From Slackia sp. (GTDB lineage Bacteria; Actinomycetota; Coriobacteriia; Coriobacteriales; Eggerthellaceae), in assembly GCA_030525985.1 (NCBI GenBank), contig JAUNDR010000006.1, positions 1-60,683 on the forward strand: a DNA stretch of 60,683 bases, written 5' to 3'. The translations under genes and the position numbers were made by a program. The notes under the pieces were generated by a model that made no database searches, was not told where the DNA came from, and was given only the letters and a program-made list of their open reading frames with translations. Shown here piece by piece: positions 33,402 to 45,383 of the stretch (position 1 is the stretch's first letter; the number at the start of each line of letters is the position of its first letter).

Positions 33402-34352
33402 CTACTCGACGTTCTTTTTCGCCATTGCGGAAACGGCGGCTTCGACGATGCTTTCGGCATCGAGTCCGAATTCGCGCATCAACTCCTCCATTTCGCCCGA
33501 CGTGCCGAAGCAGTCGCGCATACCCACGCGCACGAGCGGGGCGGGATGCTTCTCGCTCAGAAGCTCGGCGACCGCGCCGCCCAGGCCTCCGATGACGGAA
33601 TGCTCCTCGGCGGTCACCGCGCAGCCCGTCTTGCGGATGGAGCCGAGAACGAGCTTTTCGTCGAGCGGCTTGATGGAGAACACGTCGACGACCTCGGCGG
33701 AAATGCCGCGGTCGGCGAGCAGGTCGGCGGCCTTGAGCGCCTCGTCGACCTCGATGCCGCAGGCGAGGATCGTGACATCGGCTCCCTCGCGCAGAATGTG
33801 CGCCTGGCCGATTTCAAGCTCGACATCCTCGTCGTAGATGCACGGAACCGATGCGCGGCCCATGCGGACATACACCGGGCCGGGCGTCTTCGCCGCCAGC
33901 TTGATGGCGGCCTTCGCGGAAGCGTAGTCGGCGGGAACGAGCACGCGCATGTTCGGAAGGACGCGCATGAGCGCGATGTCTTCGACCATCTGATGGCTGC
34001 CGCCGTCGGGACCCACCGAAACGCCCGCATGCGTCGGGGCGATCTTCACATCGAGGTTCGCATAGCACACGGTGTTGCGGATCTGGTCGTAGACGCGGCC
34101 CGTGCCGAACACGGCGAACGAGCCAGTGAACGCGACATGGCCCGTCAGCGCAAGACCTGCCGCCACGCCCACCATGTCCTGCTCGGCGATGCCGACGTTG
34201 AACAGACGGTCGGGATAGGCGTCTCCGAGCTTTTTGGTGGTGGTGGAGCCGGACAAGTCGGCCTCGACGGCGACGACGGGCGCGCCCTCGTTGGCAAGCT
34301 CGACCAGCGTTTCGCCGTATGCGGCGCGGGTGGCCTTCTTCTCGTTAGACAT
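33402..34352 (-). CDS. Transketolase, C-terminal subunit
   Basis: 316 residues holding the pyrimidine-binding and C-terminal domains of transketolase. Glu in NVGIAEQDMVGVAAGLA activates thiamine diphosphate; THAGVSVGPDGGSHQMVEDIALMR is the substrate-side loop. It is one half of the split transketolase common in many anaerobes; its start overlaps the stop of the N-terminal subunit by 8 nt. The complex moves two-carbon units in the pentose phosphate pathway. Its thiamine cofactor comes from the salvage genes 10 kb away. Confidence 0.94.
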   Translation of the reverse strand: MSNEKKATRAAYGETLVELANEGAPVVAVEADLSGSTTTKKLGDAYPDRLFNVGIAEQDMVGVAAGLALTGHVAFTGSFAVFGTGRVYDQIRNTVCYANLDVKIAPTHAGVSVGPDGGSHQMVEDIALMRVLPNMRVLVPADYASAKAAIKLAAKTPGPVYVRMGRASVPCIYDEDVELEIGQAHILREGADVTILACGIEVDEALKAADLLADRGISAEVVDVFSIKPLDEKLVLGSIRKTGCAVTAEEHSVIGGLGGAVAELLSEKHPAPLVRVGMRDCFGTSGEMEELMREFGLDAESIVEAAVSAMAKKNVE

Positions 34353-35181
34353 TCGGGGTCTCCTTGTCGGTCAGCTCGTCGATAGCCTGTTCGGTCTGTT
34401 CGGCGTTCGGCGCCTTGCCATGCCAGCCGGCCTGGCCTTCCATGAAGGAAACGCCTTTACCCTTGACGGTTTCGGCGATAATCGCCTTCGGCTTGCCCGT
34501 ATGGGCCGCCTTGGCCGCTTCGAGCGTGGAAAGAACGGCTTCCATATCGTTGCCGTCGCACATGAACACCTGCCAGCCGAATGCCTCGAACTTGGCGGAA
34601 AGGCTTTCAGGAGAGCAGACGTCTTCGATCGCGCCGTCGATCTGCAGATGGTTGTGATCGACGATCGCGACCAGGTTGTCGAGATTGCGATGGGCGGCGA
34701 ACATGGCGGCCTCCCACACCTGGCCTTCCTGGCATTCGCCGTCGCCCATGAGCGTGAACACCGCGGCATCGTTGTCCTGAAGCTTCAGCCCGCATGCGAT
34801 GCCGGCGGAAATGGACAGACCCTGGCCCAAGGAGCCGGTGGACGCCTCGACGCCGGGAAGCTTGCGGCAATCGGGGTGGCCTTGCAGGCGGCTATGCAGC
34901 TTGCGCAGCGTAGTCAGCTCGTCTTTCGGGAAATAGCCGGCCTCGGCAAGCGTGGCATACAGAACCGGCGCCGCATGGCCCTTCGAGAGCACGAAGCGGT
35001 CGCGGTCGGCTTTGGCCGGGTTGCTCGGGTCGTGCTCGAGCACGCCGCCGAAATACAGCGCGCAAAGAATCTCGGCAGACGAGAGCGATCCGCCGGGATG
35101 CCCGCTGCCCGCCTCGGCCACCATGTTGACGATATCGATGCGGATATCGTTGGCCTTGCCTTTCAAATCTTGCAGGTTCAC
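34345..35181 (-). CDS. Transketolase, N-terminal subunit
   Basis: 278 residues, the thiamine-diphosphate-binding half. TPP motif GDGECQEGQVWEAAMFAAHR...VAIVDHN; substrate residues in GSGHPGGSLSSAEIL and LSKGHAAPVLYA. It works only with the adjacent C-terminal subunit. It starts 37 nt after prfB. Confidence 0.94.
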   Translation of the reverse strand: MNLQDLKGKANDIRIDIVNMVAEAGSGHPGGSLSSAEILCALYFGGVLEHDPSNPAKADRDRFVLSKGHAAPVLYATLAEAGYFPKDELTTLRKLHSRLQGHPDCRKLPGVEASTGSLGQGLSISAGIACGLKLQDNDAAVFTLMGDGECQEGQVWEAAMFAAHRNLDNLVAIVDHNHLQIDGAIEDVCSPESLSAKFEAFGWQVFMCDGNDMEAVLSTLEAAKAAHTGKPKAIIAETVKGKGVSFMEGQAGWHGKAPNAEQTEQAIDELTDKETPNV

Positions 35182-35217
35182 GTCGTTTCCTTCCGATGGT
35201 GCGACAATCGATACCTT

Positions 35218-36312
35218 TTATTGCGAGACACGCCAGCGGTGGTAGCCGACGACGAATGTTTCGATATCGCCGTCGAGCACCGCATCGACGTTGCCCGTTT
35301 CAATATTACTACGAAGGTCTTTGACCAATTGGTACGGGTAAAGCACGTAGTTGCGAATTTGGCTGCCGAAGCTGTTCTCCATGCGCTCGCCGCGCAGGGC
35401 GGCGAGGTCTTCGTCGCGCTTGCGACGCTCGATTTCATAGAGCTTGGCGCGCAGCACCTTGAACGCCGCCTCTTTATTCTGCAGCTGGCTTTTCTCATTC
35501 TGGCACGTCACCACGATGCCCGTGGGGATATGCGTGAGACGCACCGCCGAATCGGTGGTGTTCACGCACTGGCCTCCCGGCCCGCTCGAACGATACACGT
35601 CGACGCGCACATCCGCAGGATTGAGGTCGACTTCGATATCGTCCGACATCACCGGCAACACCTCGACTCCCGCGAACGTGGTCTGGCGGCGCTTCTTGTC
35701 GTCGGTCGGCGAGATGCGCACCAGACGGTGTACGCCGTGCTCGCTGCGCAGCATGCCGTAGGCGTTGCGGCCTTCGATCTGGATGACGGCGCGGTCGAGG
35801 CCGATGCCCTCGCCCGCAACCACGTCGAGCGGCTTGACCTTCCATCCCTTCTGCTCGGCATAGCGCGTATACATGCGGTAGAGCATCTCGGTCCAGTCCT
35901 GCGCCTCAAGGCCGCCCTGGCCGGGGTTGATCGAAAGGATGGCGTCGTTGCCGTCCATTTCCCCGGAAAACCACGACTCCACCTCGAAGCGGTCGAGCAT
36001 CTCGGACAGGGCGGCGAGCAGGCGCTCCTTCTCGTCGAGAAACGCCTCGTCTTCGGCGGCGAGCTCGGCGGCCGCGCGCGCGTCCTCGAGAAGCAATCGG
36101 GCGCTTTCGTAGCCCTCGATCGTCTCGCGCAATGCGCTCGCTTTGCGCGAGATATCCTGGGCGCGGGCGGCATCGTTCCAAAAATCGGGAGCGGATATCT
36201 GCTCGTCGAGTTCGGCGAGACGCTTCGTATTCTCTTCGATGCGCATCCACGCGTATGCATCGGCGACGCGCTCGCGCGCCGCCTCCATTTCTTTCGATTC
36301 TCTTTCAGCCAT
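35218..36312 (-). CDS. prfB: Peptide chain release factor 2 with an unusual SPT tripeptide
   Basis: 364 residues, full length, no programmed-frameshift leader: the frame is open from ATG 36312 (TAGGTAGTC before it), 2 nt after the secA stop. GGQ catalytic motif at 246-248 (SSGPGGQCVN). It aligns with RF2 rather than RF1 (EAQDW, YGMLRSEHGVHRLVR). The stop-codon-reading tripeptide, SPF in E. coli RF2, is SPT (201-203, RISPTDD). Several genes here end in TGA (fixC, ftsW, thiM, pgeF), so UGA must be read. Family certain; effect of the Thr unknown. Confidence 0.93.
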   Translation of the reverse strand: MAERESKEMEAARERVADAYAWMRIEENTKRLAELDEQISAPDFWNDAARAQDISRKASALRETIEGYESARLLLEDARAAAELAAEDEAFLDEKERLLAALSEMLDRFEVESWFSGEMDGNDAILSINPGQGGLEAQDWTEMLYRMYTRYAEQKGWKVKPLDVVAGEGIGLDRAVIQIEGRNAYGMLRSEHGVHRLVRISPTDDKKRRQTTFAGVEVLPVMSDDIEVDLNPADVRVDVYRSSGPGGQCVNTTDSAVRLTHIPTGIVVTCQNEKSQLQNKEAAFKVLRAKLYEIERRKRDEDLAALRGERMENSFGSQIRNYVLYPYQLVKDLRSNIETGNVDAVLDGDIETFVVGYHRWRVSQ

Positions 36313-36314
36313 GA

Positions 36315-39092
<2,778 letters not shown>

Positions 39093-39165
39093 GGTACCTC
39101 TCGTCCGCCGACCGCCGAGGCGACCGGCATCGCTCTGCGCCCCGCAAGGGGCTCTTCATTCCGGG

Positions 39166-41685
39166 CTACTTTAACACATCGGCCGTCATACACCGCTCCA
39201 TCCGCTCCGAGACCAAAGAACCATCACTCGCATTCGAGATGAGGTCACGATGCAAGCGCATCATCCGCTCGGAAAGGTCCATCCCCAGCTCTTCGGCCAT
39301 AAACGCCTTGCATTCCATGAACGTCTCCATGGCGAGGCTTCGCTGACCGGCAAGCATCTGCGCACGCATCAAAACGCAATACACGTCTTCACGCTTCTGC
39401 GATTTCTCGAACGCCGCATGGGCGAACCAAAGCGCGGCCTGCGACTCTCCGATATCGCACAGGCGGTCCGCCGCGGCCGTATAGGCGTCGACGAGCTTGC
39501 CGCGATAGCTTCTGCGCAGATGATCGATATAAGGGCTATCCATCTCCGACGGCAGGAGGTCGCACGAGAAATCGTCTTGCAGGCGCGCGAACGCATCCAT
39601 CCACGCGCCTACCTCGGGACGGCCGAAAAACAACGTGCGGCACAGCTCCTCGAACTCGTCGATGTCGCTTCTCACATAGCGCGCATCCACCATGCAGCTC
39701 GTCTGATGGCGCACGAGATACGGACAATTCCCGTATCCGTCGCCAAGGGCGCGGCGCAACGCCGACCACAAGGAGTAGAAATTGTTCACCGCGCGCTGCC
39801 CCGACGAGCCCGGCCACAAAATATCGAGGATCTCGCGGCGCGCCACTTCCTTGCCCCGATGCAAGACCAAAACGGCGAGCAGCGTCTTTATCTTCGGCTT
39901 GCGAAACGTCGAGATATCGACCGGCACGCCGCCGATCGATATCTCCACCCCGCCGAACAGGCGCACGGTCATGAGCGGAACTTCATCGGAGATGCGAGGG
40001 CTTGCCGGCACGACCCCGGGCGCAGACGAAGATCCCATCCGGCGGGCGCGGTGACGTGCGAGCTTCGTCTTCAAATCGGCAAGACGCGCACGGCGGTCGC
40101 CGTCGGCAAAGCCCTGCAGACCGTCATCGCCCAGCGCATCGCACAAGACGGCTTCATACGTATCGGGCGCATCGTGCGCGCTGCGGTAGCCTTAGAGAAT
40201 CCGTCGCGCTGCATCGCATGCCCGGTCGAACAAAGGACGGCCCGATGCCGCGAACGCCTCGCCCTTGCGCACGAAACGAATGAAATGGGCGAGCTCCGCC
40301 ATATACGCCGGATGAAGACGGGCGTCATCCGGCGCCTCCTCGAGAAACGACAACGCCCGGGCGGGGTCTTCGGCAAGATGAGACCGCGCCCCTGCCGCAT
40401 ACGACAACGCCCCTGCCGCGCCGAGCGAACGCGCCGCCGCATTGCCGAGAATCGCATGGGCGCGCACGGGAAAATCGCCCGGAGCGCACGAACATGCAAG
40501 CAATGCCGCCGCGCACGCCTGCTCCGGCGTGCAGGCTGGATGTTCCAGGGCCCGCATCGCGAAGCGCCCGCAACGCGCGGCATCTCCCAGCAGGAAAAGA
40601 CGCTGCGACGCCCCGACGAGGAGCGCCGGCGTCAACCCGCTCGGGCGCTCGCCCAAAGTTTCGAAAAGCGTCTGCATCGCCTCGATTTCGCCCTCTGCGA
40701 AAAAGCGGTCCTGCTCGGCTTCGACCCAAGACGCCCTTCGCTTGCGCGGGCATAAAGACGCCATCAGTTCGCATGCGCGGCCGTGCAGGCCTCGGCGGCA
40801 AAGAGCGTCGGCCAAACGCGTCACGAAAGCCTCGCATCCGAGCGACGAGGCGCGGGCGACCGTCGAATCGAGCACGCCGCGGAAAACGGAAACGATGCGC
40901 GCGATGGGGAACTCATGGACGCAAAAGCGCTCTTCGACGAGGTCGATGCCCGTATACGGATAATGCCGCTCGATAAAGCGGCGCGTATCCTTGCGAAAAC
41001 CGTGCACGAAAGCCGCCACTTCGTCGAGCGGCCCTTCGATAAGCACCTCCATAACGAAGATGGCAAGCTGGATTTCGGCGGGCATGTCGGCCGACCGCAT
41101 ACCCTCCAACAGCGAAGCGCCGTCTTCGCCCCAGACAAGGTCCGCCACGCGGTGGCACGGCTCCGAAGGAAGCGGGGCGCAGGACGAATCGCGCGCTTCG
41201 TCATCGTCGACGAGCAGGTCGTGCGCAGCGATGCAGCAGCGGTCGTTTTGCCGCTCGGCGAACGAATCGATCGCCGGCGTCGTCGTGACCACGACCTCCC
41301 ACCCCTTCGCCAAAAGAACGTCGATATCTTTGGAGAAAGCATCGGATCGGTCGTCATCGAGATAGGGAATGTCTTCGAACACGGCGAGCGAACGTTGCTT
41401 CGTCGCCGCGAAAAGCGACGAAGCGATAAGGCGGTCGTCGAGGTCGCGTAAAAAACAAGGGCTTTGCCCGTTGATCCAGAACACGTTTTCGAATTCGTAC
41501 ATCGATTCGGCATATGCGCAGACAAGAGCGCTTTTACCGAAACCGCGAGGAGCCACGACGAAACGGGCGACGCCCCGATTGGAAAGCATCTTCTTCAGAA
41601 GTCGCGGCCTCTGACGAAGCCGCAGGGTCTCAAGCCCTTTCGGCCTCCGTCCGCGGCAAGCCGAATTCGCGATAAAATTCCTCAT
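39166..41685 (-). pseudogene. STAND ATPase-BTAD transcriptional regulator interrupted by an in-frame TAA
   Basis: One continuous frame from ATG 41685 (behind GGAGGGG) to 39166 is broken only by a TAA at 40192-40194. The 497-codon first part is a MalT-like STAND module: Walker A APRGFGKS (45-52), FEDIPYLDDD, then alpha-solenoid repeats. The second part starts with a winged helix (RKPKIKTLLAVLVLHRGKEVARREILDILWP) and a bacterial transcriptional activator domain (BTAD). These two halves normally make one protein, so the stop separates sensor from DNA-binding part. The second part has no good ribosome site (possible starts TTG 40146 or ATG 39972). Readthrough, reinitiation or a pseudogene are possible. 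It is divergent from cca. Intact length would be about 838 residues. Confidence 0.75.
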
Positions 41686-41907
41686 CGCAACCCCTCCTCG
41701 ATAGAACCGACGCCGATGCGCCATCGCGCATCCCCGCATATCGTCGGGAACCTCATTGTAGACATGCAGGGGCGGGGGCTCTTTCCTGCAACGCGAGTGC
41801 GGGGCCGGCGCTTGCGGCGGACGGCGCCGAAACGCCCCGGCATGCAACTCCCCCCGTTTTCCACCGGGAAATCCCCCGCGCTTTTCCCATGCGCTACCAT
41901 GAGCGGC

Positions 41908-43248
41908 ATGAAAGACCGCATCCACATACCCATCGACACGCGAGCCCTCGAGGTTTTGCGCGCCATCGAAGCCGCGCAGGAGAGCGCCTGGTTCGTCGGA
42001 GGATGCGTCCGCGACGCGTTTCTGGGAAAGCGGGCGCAGGATTTCGACATCGCCACGTCCGCTTCCTGGCAAACCGTGGCGGCCATAGCCGCGAAACACG
42101 GCTGGCGCGTCATCGACACCGGCGCGGCGCACGGAAGCATCGCCGTGGCGGTAGACGGCATGCTCGTGGAAACGACCACCTACCGCGTCGAATCCGGCTA
42201 CAGCGACGCGCGCAGGCCCGATTCCGTGACGTTCGTCGATGCCATCGAAGCCGACCTGGCACGGCGGGATTTCCGCATGAACGCACTGGCGTATCATCCC
42301 GAGCGCGGCATACTCGACCTGCATGGCGGACGAAAAGACATCGCGAAGGGCATCGTAAGCACGGTCGGCGCACCCGAAGAGCGCTTCGGCGAAGACCCTT
42401 TGCGCATCATGAGGGCGCTGAGATTTTGCGCGCAGCTCGGATTTCAGATGGACCACGCAACCGAATCGGCCCTGTTCGCCTGCGCAGACGGACTGGGACG
42501 CATCGCCGTCGAGCGCGTATTCGCCGAGCTTTCGAAACTCCTGCTTGCACCCTGCGCGGGACGGGTTATCGCACGCTACGCGAGCGTCGTCGCGCATGCA
42601 TGCCCTGAGCTGTTTTCCCGCTCGGCGGCACCATCGCCCGACGCTTGGAATAGCGGGGCTTTCGAGCGCATAGCGCGCGTGCTCGACGCCGCGCCGGCCG
42701 ACCGAACCGTGCGTTTCGCCGCTCTGTTCTGCGGAATCGACGCGGAAGAAGAACGGCGGCAAGCGAACGCCGGCTGCAAAACCACGCCCGCCGCCGAGGC
42801 CGCTCGCGCCGCTCTGACGTCCTTGAAAGCGCCGCGCCGGCTGACCGAGGACGTATGCGCGCTTGTGGCGAACCGCAATGCAGCGCGCCCCGTGCAACGC
42901 GAGACCATGCTGCTGCTCGCGGCGCGCTTGGGCGGCGATACGGCCTTCATGCGGCGGCTTTGCGCCCTGCAAGACGCCGAAGACAACGCCGACGGCATAA
43001 CCTTGCCGGTCGCGAGAACGGAGTTTTTCGACCGGCTCGTCTGCGCAGGAGAGCCCCTCAGCCGCCGCGACCTTGCCATATCGGGAAAAGACCTCGTCGC
43101 ATGCGGCATGCAGCCCGGCCCCGCGATCGCGACGGCGCTCGATGCGCTGCTGCACGAAGTCGTATACGGACGCATCGCAAACGACGAAAACGAGCTGATC
43201 GCAGCCATTCCCTCTTCCGCCTTCTCCCCCGCCTGTCTGCCTGATTGA
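41908..43248 (+). CDS. cca: CCA tRNA nucleotidyltransferase
   Basis: 446 residues from ATG 41908; ATG 41899 three codons upstream is the alternative, and neither has a strong ribosome site. Class II nucleotidyltransferase: VGGCVRDAFLGKRAQDFDIAT (GGxVRD and D-x-D metal site), RRDFRMNALAYHP (the RRD motif) and DPLRIMRALRF. It adds or repairs the tRNA CCA end. The tRNAs in this window encode CCA, so repair is the likely main role. It lies just before two tRNA genes. Confidence 0.93.
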   Translation: MKDRIHIPIDTRALEVLRAIEAAQESAWFVGGCVRDAFLGKRAQDFDIATSASWQTVAAIAAKHGWRVIDTGAAHGSIAVAVDGMLVETTTYRVESGYSDARRPDSVTFVDAIEADLARRDFRMNALAYHPERGILDLHGGRKDIAKGIVSTVGAPEERFGEDPLRIMRALRFCAQLGFQMDHATESALFACADGLGRIAVERVFAELSKLLLAPCAGRVIARYASVVAHACPELFSRSAAPSPDAWNSGAFERIARVLDAAPADRTVRFAALFCGIDAEEERRQANAGCKTTPAAEAARAALTSLKAPRRLTEDVCALVANRNAARPVQRETMLLLAARLGGDTAFMRRLCALQDAEDNADGITLPVARTEFFDRLVCAGEPLSRRDLAISGKDLVACGMQPGPAIATALDALLHEVVYGRIANDENELIAAIPSSAFSPACLPD

Positions 43249-43278
43249 AAAAAGTTCGAAGAAAAACGGCAATTGATG

Positions 43279-43307
43279 TTGACGGAAAAGACGAAGCACG
43301 ATAATAT
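43279..43307 (+). promoter_or_regulatory. Promoter of the tRNA-Gln/tRNA-Glu unit
   Basis: TTGACG (43279-43284), 17-bp spacer, TAATAT (43302-43307). This is the closest match to the consensus in the window. Confidence 0.8.
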
Positions 43308-43337
43308 TTCGATTCGCGCTTGAAATGCGATACGCAC

Positions 43338-43411
43338 TGGGGTGTCGTCTAATGGCAGGACAGCGGTTTCTGGTGCCGTATGTGAGGGTTCGACTCCTTC
43401 CACCCCAGCCA
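43338..43411 (+). tRNA. tRNA-Gln(CTG)
   Basis: 74 nt with encoded CCA: acceptor TGGGGTG/CACCCCA, anticodon loop TTCTGGT (CTG), T-loop TTCGACT, discriminator G. Confidence 0.95.
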
Positions 43412-43432
43412 TTTTCACAGCGCAGAATATAT

Positions 43433-43509
43433 GGCCTGGTCGTCTAGCGGTTTAGGACATCGCCCTCTCAAGGCGAAGATCGGGGGTTCGAATCCCCTCC
43501 AGGCTACCA
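43433..43509 (+). tRNA. tRNA-Glu(CTC)
   Basis: 77 nt with encoded CCA: acceptor GGCCTGG/CCAGGCT (one G-T pair), anticodon stem TCGCC/GGCGA with loop CTCTCAA (CTC), T-loop TTCGAAT. It is 21 nt after tRNA-Gln in the same transcript. Confidence 0.95.
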
Positions 43510-43520
43510 TGAATCTTCAG

Positions 43521-43547
43521 AAGCCCTCGCACGAGGGCTTCTTTTTT
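43521..43547 (+). terminator. Terminator of the tRNA pair
   Basis: AAGCCCTCG (43521-43529), CA, CGAGGGCTT (43532-43540), then CTTTTTT. Confidence 0.85.
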
Positions 43548-43921
43548 GCGCGCATACGAACGATCGAAACGTCGCGCCGCGCTTGCGCCGGCTCTTTTCC
43601 ATGGAAAACTTGCCCGCGACCCCCTCGCTTTCGCCCTACTTCGATTGCAGCCATCCTGGAAAAGAAGCGTCTCTTCTTCTTTTTCCGGCAAAATCCCGGA
43701 TCGGATCTTGTCGAAAGCTGAAACGGATTCGAACGCATCCTTGCTCGTCTTTGGTGAAAACAGCACGAAAACCTCTCGGAAATCCGGATCGCATACGCGC
43801 CTTTCCTCGCTCGTTTCCGCGTTCTTTCCGGCAGGCACGAAAAAGCGCTCGATAATCGCGAGGAATACCGAGCGCTTCTATTCCGCAACCGGATCGTTCT
43901 TATCGGTAAGCGGCTCTTGCG
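43548..43921. other. Intergenic stretch between tRNA-Glu and thiD
   Basis: About 370 bp with open frames on both strands, but none with a ribosome site or recognisable protein. The right end holds the thiD terminator. I see no other feature. Confidence 0.5.
43838..43877 (-). terminator. Terminator of the thiamine operon
   Basis: AAGCGCTCG (43843-43851) and CGAGCGCTT (43869-43877) with a 17-nt loop; TTTTT-CG follows on the minus strand. It lies 45 nt after the thiD stop. Confidence 0.7.
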
Positions 43922-44725
43922 CTAACCATTCAAGCGATGTTCCCACATATGATCGAGAGGGCCCGACCCCTTTCCTATATCGAAACCGGCGGCAAGCGCG
44001 CCTGCGATATAGCGCTTCGCGCCTTGCGCCGCCTCTAGGATATCGCGCCCGGAAGCAAGGCCGCATGCGATGGCGCTCGACAGCGTGCAGCCCGTGCCGT
44101 GAGTATTCGCCGTTTCCACCCGATCGCCGCGCAGCCACTCGACAGAACCGTCGCACAACAAGACGTCATCGGCATCCGATGCGCCATGACCCCCTTTGAC
44201 AAGTACCGCAGCAGGCGTCATTTCCCCGAGCAAACGCGCCGCCCGCTCCATGTCGTCATGCGTTCGTATCTCCATGCCGCACAACACCTGCGCTTCGGGA
44301 ATATTGGGCGTGATGACGCTCGCAAGCGGGAAAAGCTCGTCGATCAAGGCCTCTTTCGCATCGTCTCCTATCAAGGCCGACCCGCTCGTAGACACCATGA
44401 CCGGGTCGAGCACGATGTTTTCCGCCCCCTGGCGCTTCAGCCCTTGCACCAAAGAAGAAACGATATCCGCCGACGAAACCATGCCTATCTTGACGGCATC
44501 GGGGCGTATATCGGAAAAAACGGCATCGATCTGAGAGCCGACGAAATCGGGATCGACGTCGACGACGCCGTAGACGCCAAGCGTGTTTTGAGCCGTCAGG
44601 GCGGTGATGACCGTTTGGGCGAAAAGGCCCATGGATTCGATCGTCTTGATATCGGCCTGTATGCCGGCGCCGCCGGAGCTGTCCGACCCGGCAATGCTGA
44701 CGACCGAGGGAACGCTATAGGACAT
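43922..44725 (-). CDS. thiD: Hydroxymethylpyrimidine (phosphate) kinase
   Basis: 267 residues of the ribokinase fold. SIAGSDSSGGAGIQADIKT binds the pyrimidine, TPNIPEAQVLCG and VKGGHG are family blocks, and HGTGCTLSSAIA is the anion hole with the catalytic base. It phosphorylates HMP twice to HMP-PP for ThiE. It overlaps the thiE end by 11 nt. Confidence 0.95.
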   Translation of the reverse strand: MSYSVPSVVSIAGSDSSGGAGIQADIKTIESMGLFAQTVITALTAQNTLGVYGVVDVDPDFVGSQIDAVFSDIRPDAVKIGMVSSADIVSSLVQGLKRQGAENIVLDPVMVSTSGSALIGDDAKEALIDELFPLASVITPNIPEAQVLCGMEIRTHDDMERAARLLGEMTPAAVLVKGGHGASDADDVLLCDGSVEWLRGDRVETANTHGTGCTLSSAIACGLASGRDILEAAQGAKRYIAGALAAGFDIGKGSGPLDHMWEHRLNG

Positions 44726-45383
44726 GTTCGATCTCCTTTTTCAACGAAGCCGTCGCACGGGCTATGTCGGAGGCGGCGAAAACGGCAGACACCACCGCTG
44801 CGCCGGATACCCCCGTTCCCGCAAGGCAAGACAGCGTGCCGACGTTCAGCCCGCCGATGCCCACGACGGGAATCGAGACCGCCGCGCATATACGCGAAAG
44901 CTCGTCGCGCGAAACGGAAACGGCATCGGGCTTGGTGGACGTCGGTATCAGCGCGCCCACGCCGAGATAATCGGCCCCTGCGGCTTCGGCGGCAAGCGCC
45001 TGCTCCACCGTCTGAGCGGAAACGCCGACGATTTTATCGGGACCGAGCGCCGAGCGCGCCTGGGCGCATGCCATGTCGTCTTGGCCCACGTGAACGCCGT
45101 CGGCCTCGGCGAGAATCGCCGCTTCGACGTCGTCGTTGATGACGAACGGGACGTTCGAATCGGGGCACGCCTCGTCGAGGGCCGACGCGATCGAGCGATA
45201 GCGCGCGGCGAGCTCGACGGAAGAGGCCTGTTTATCGCGCAGTTGGAGAAAGGTCGCACCGCCGCGCACCGCATCGACACAGCACGACGCAAGCGTGCGC
45301 TCCCGCAGCCAAGCGTCGTCGGTCACGGCGTAAAGACGCAGGCATGCGGGATGCGCGCGCACGTAGGCGCGCGGCGCTATCAC
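44715..45383 (-). CDS. thiE: Thiamine-phosphate synthase
   Basis: 222 residues from a GTG at 45383 that overlaps the thiM stop (GTGA) and follows GAGGT. TIM-barrel marks: YAVTDDAW, FLQLRDKQASS (pyrophosphate site), VPFVINDDVEAAILAEADGVHVGQDD, GVSAQT and VVGIGGLN. It joins HMP-PP and thiazole phosphate to thiamine phosphate. The frame stays open upstream, but that part lies within thiM. Confidence 0.93.
   Translation of the reverse strand: MIAPRAYVRAHPACLRLYAVTDDAWLRERTLASCCVDAVRGGATFLQLRDKQASSVELAARYRSIASALDEACPDSNVPFVINDDVEAAILAEADGVHVGQDDMACAQARSALGPDKIVGVSAQTVEQALAAEAAGADYLGVGALIPTSTKPDAVSVSRDELSRICAAVSIPVVGIGGLNVGTLSCLAGTGVSGAAVVSAVFAASDIARATASLKKEIEHVL

Noticed and set aside
33402..35181. 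Two transketolase genes as a broken single gene
   Set aside because: The overlap, ribosome spacing and domain split match the known two-subunit transketolases; it is not a frameshift.
43546..44199. Plus-strand 217-codon frame over the tRNA-thiD gap
   Set aside because: No ribosome site, composition of random high-GC frame, and overlaps thiD antisense.
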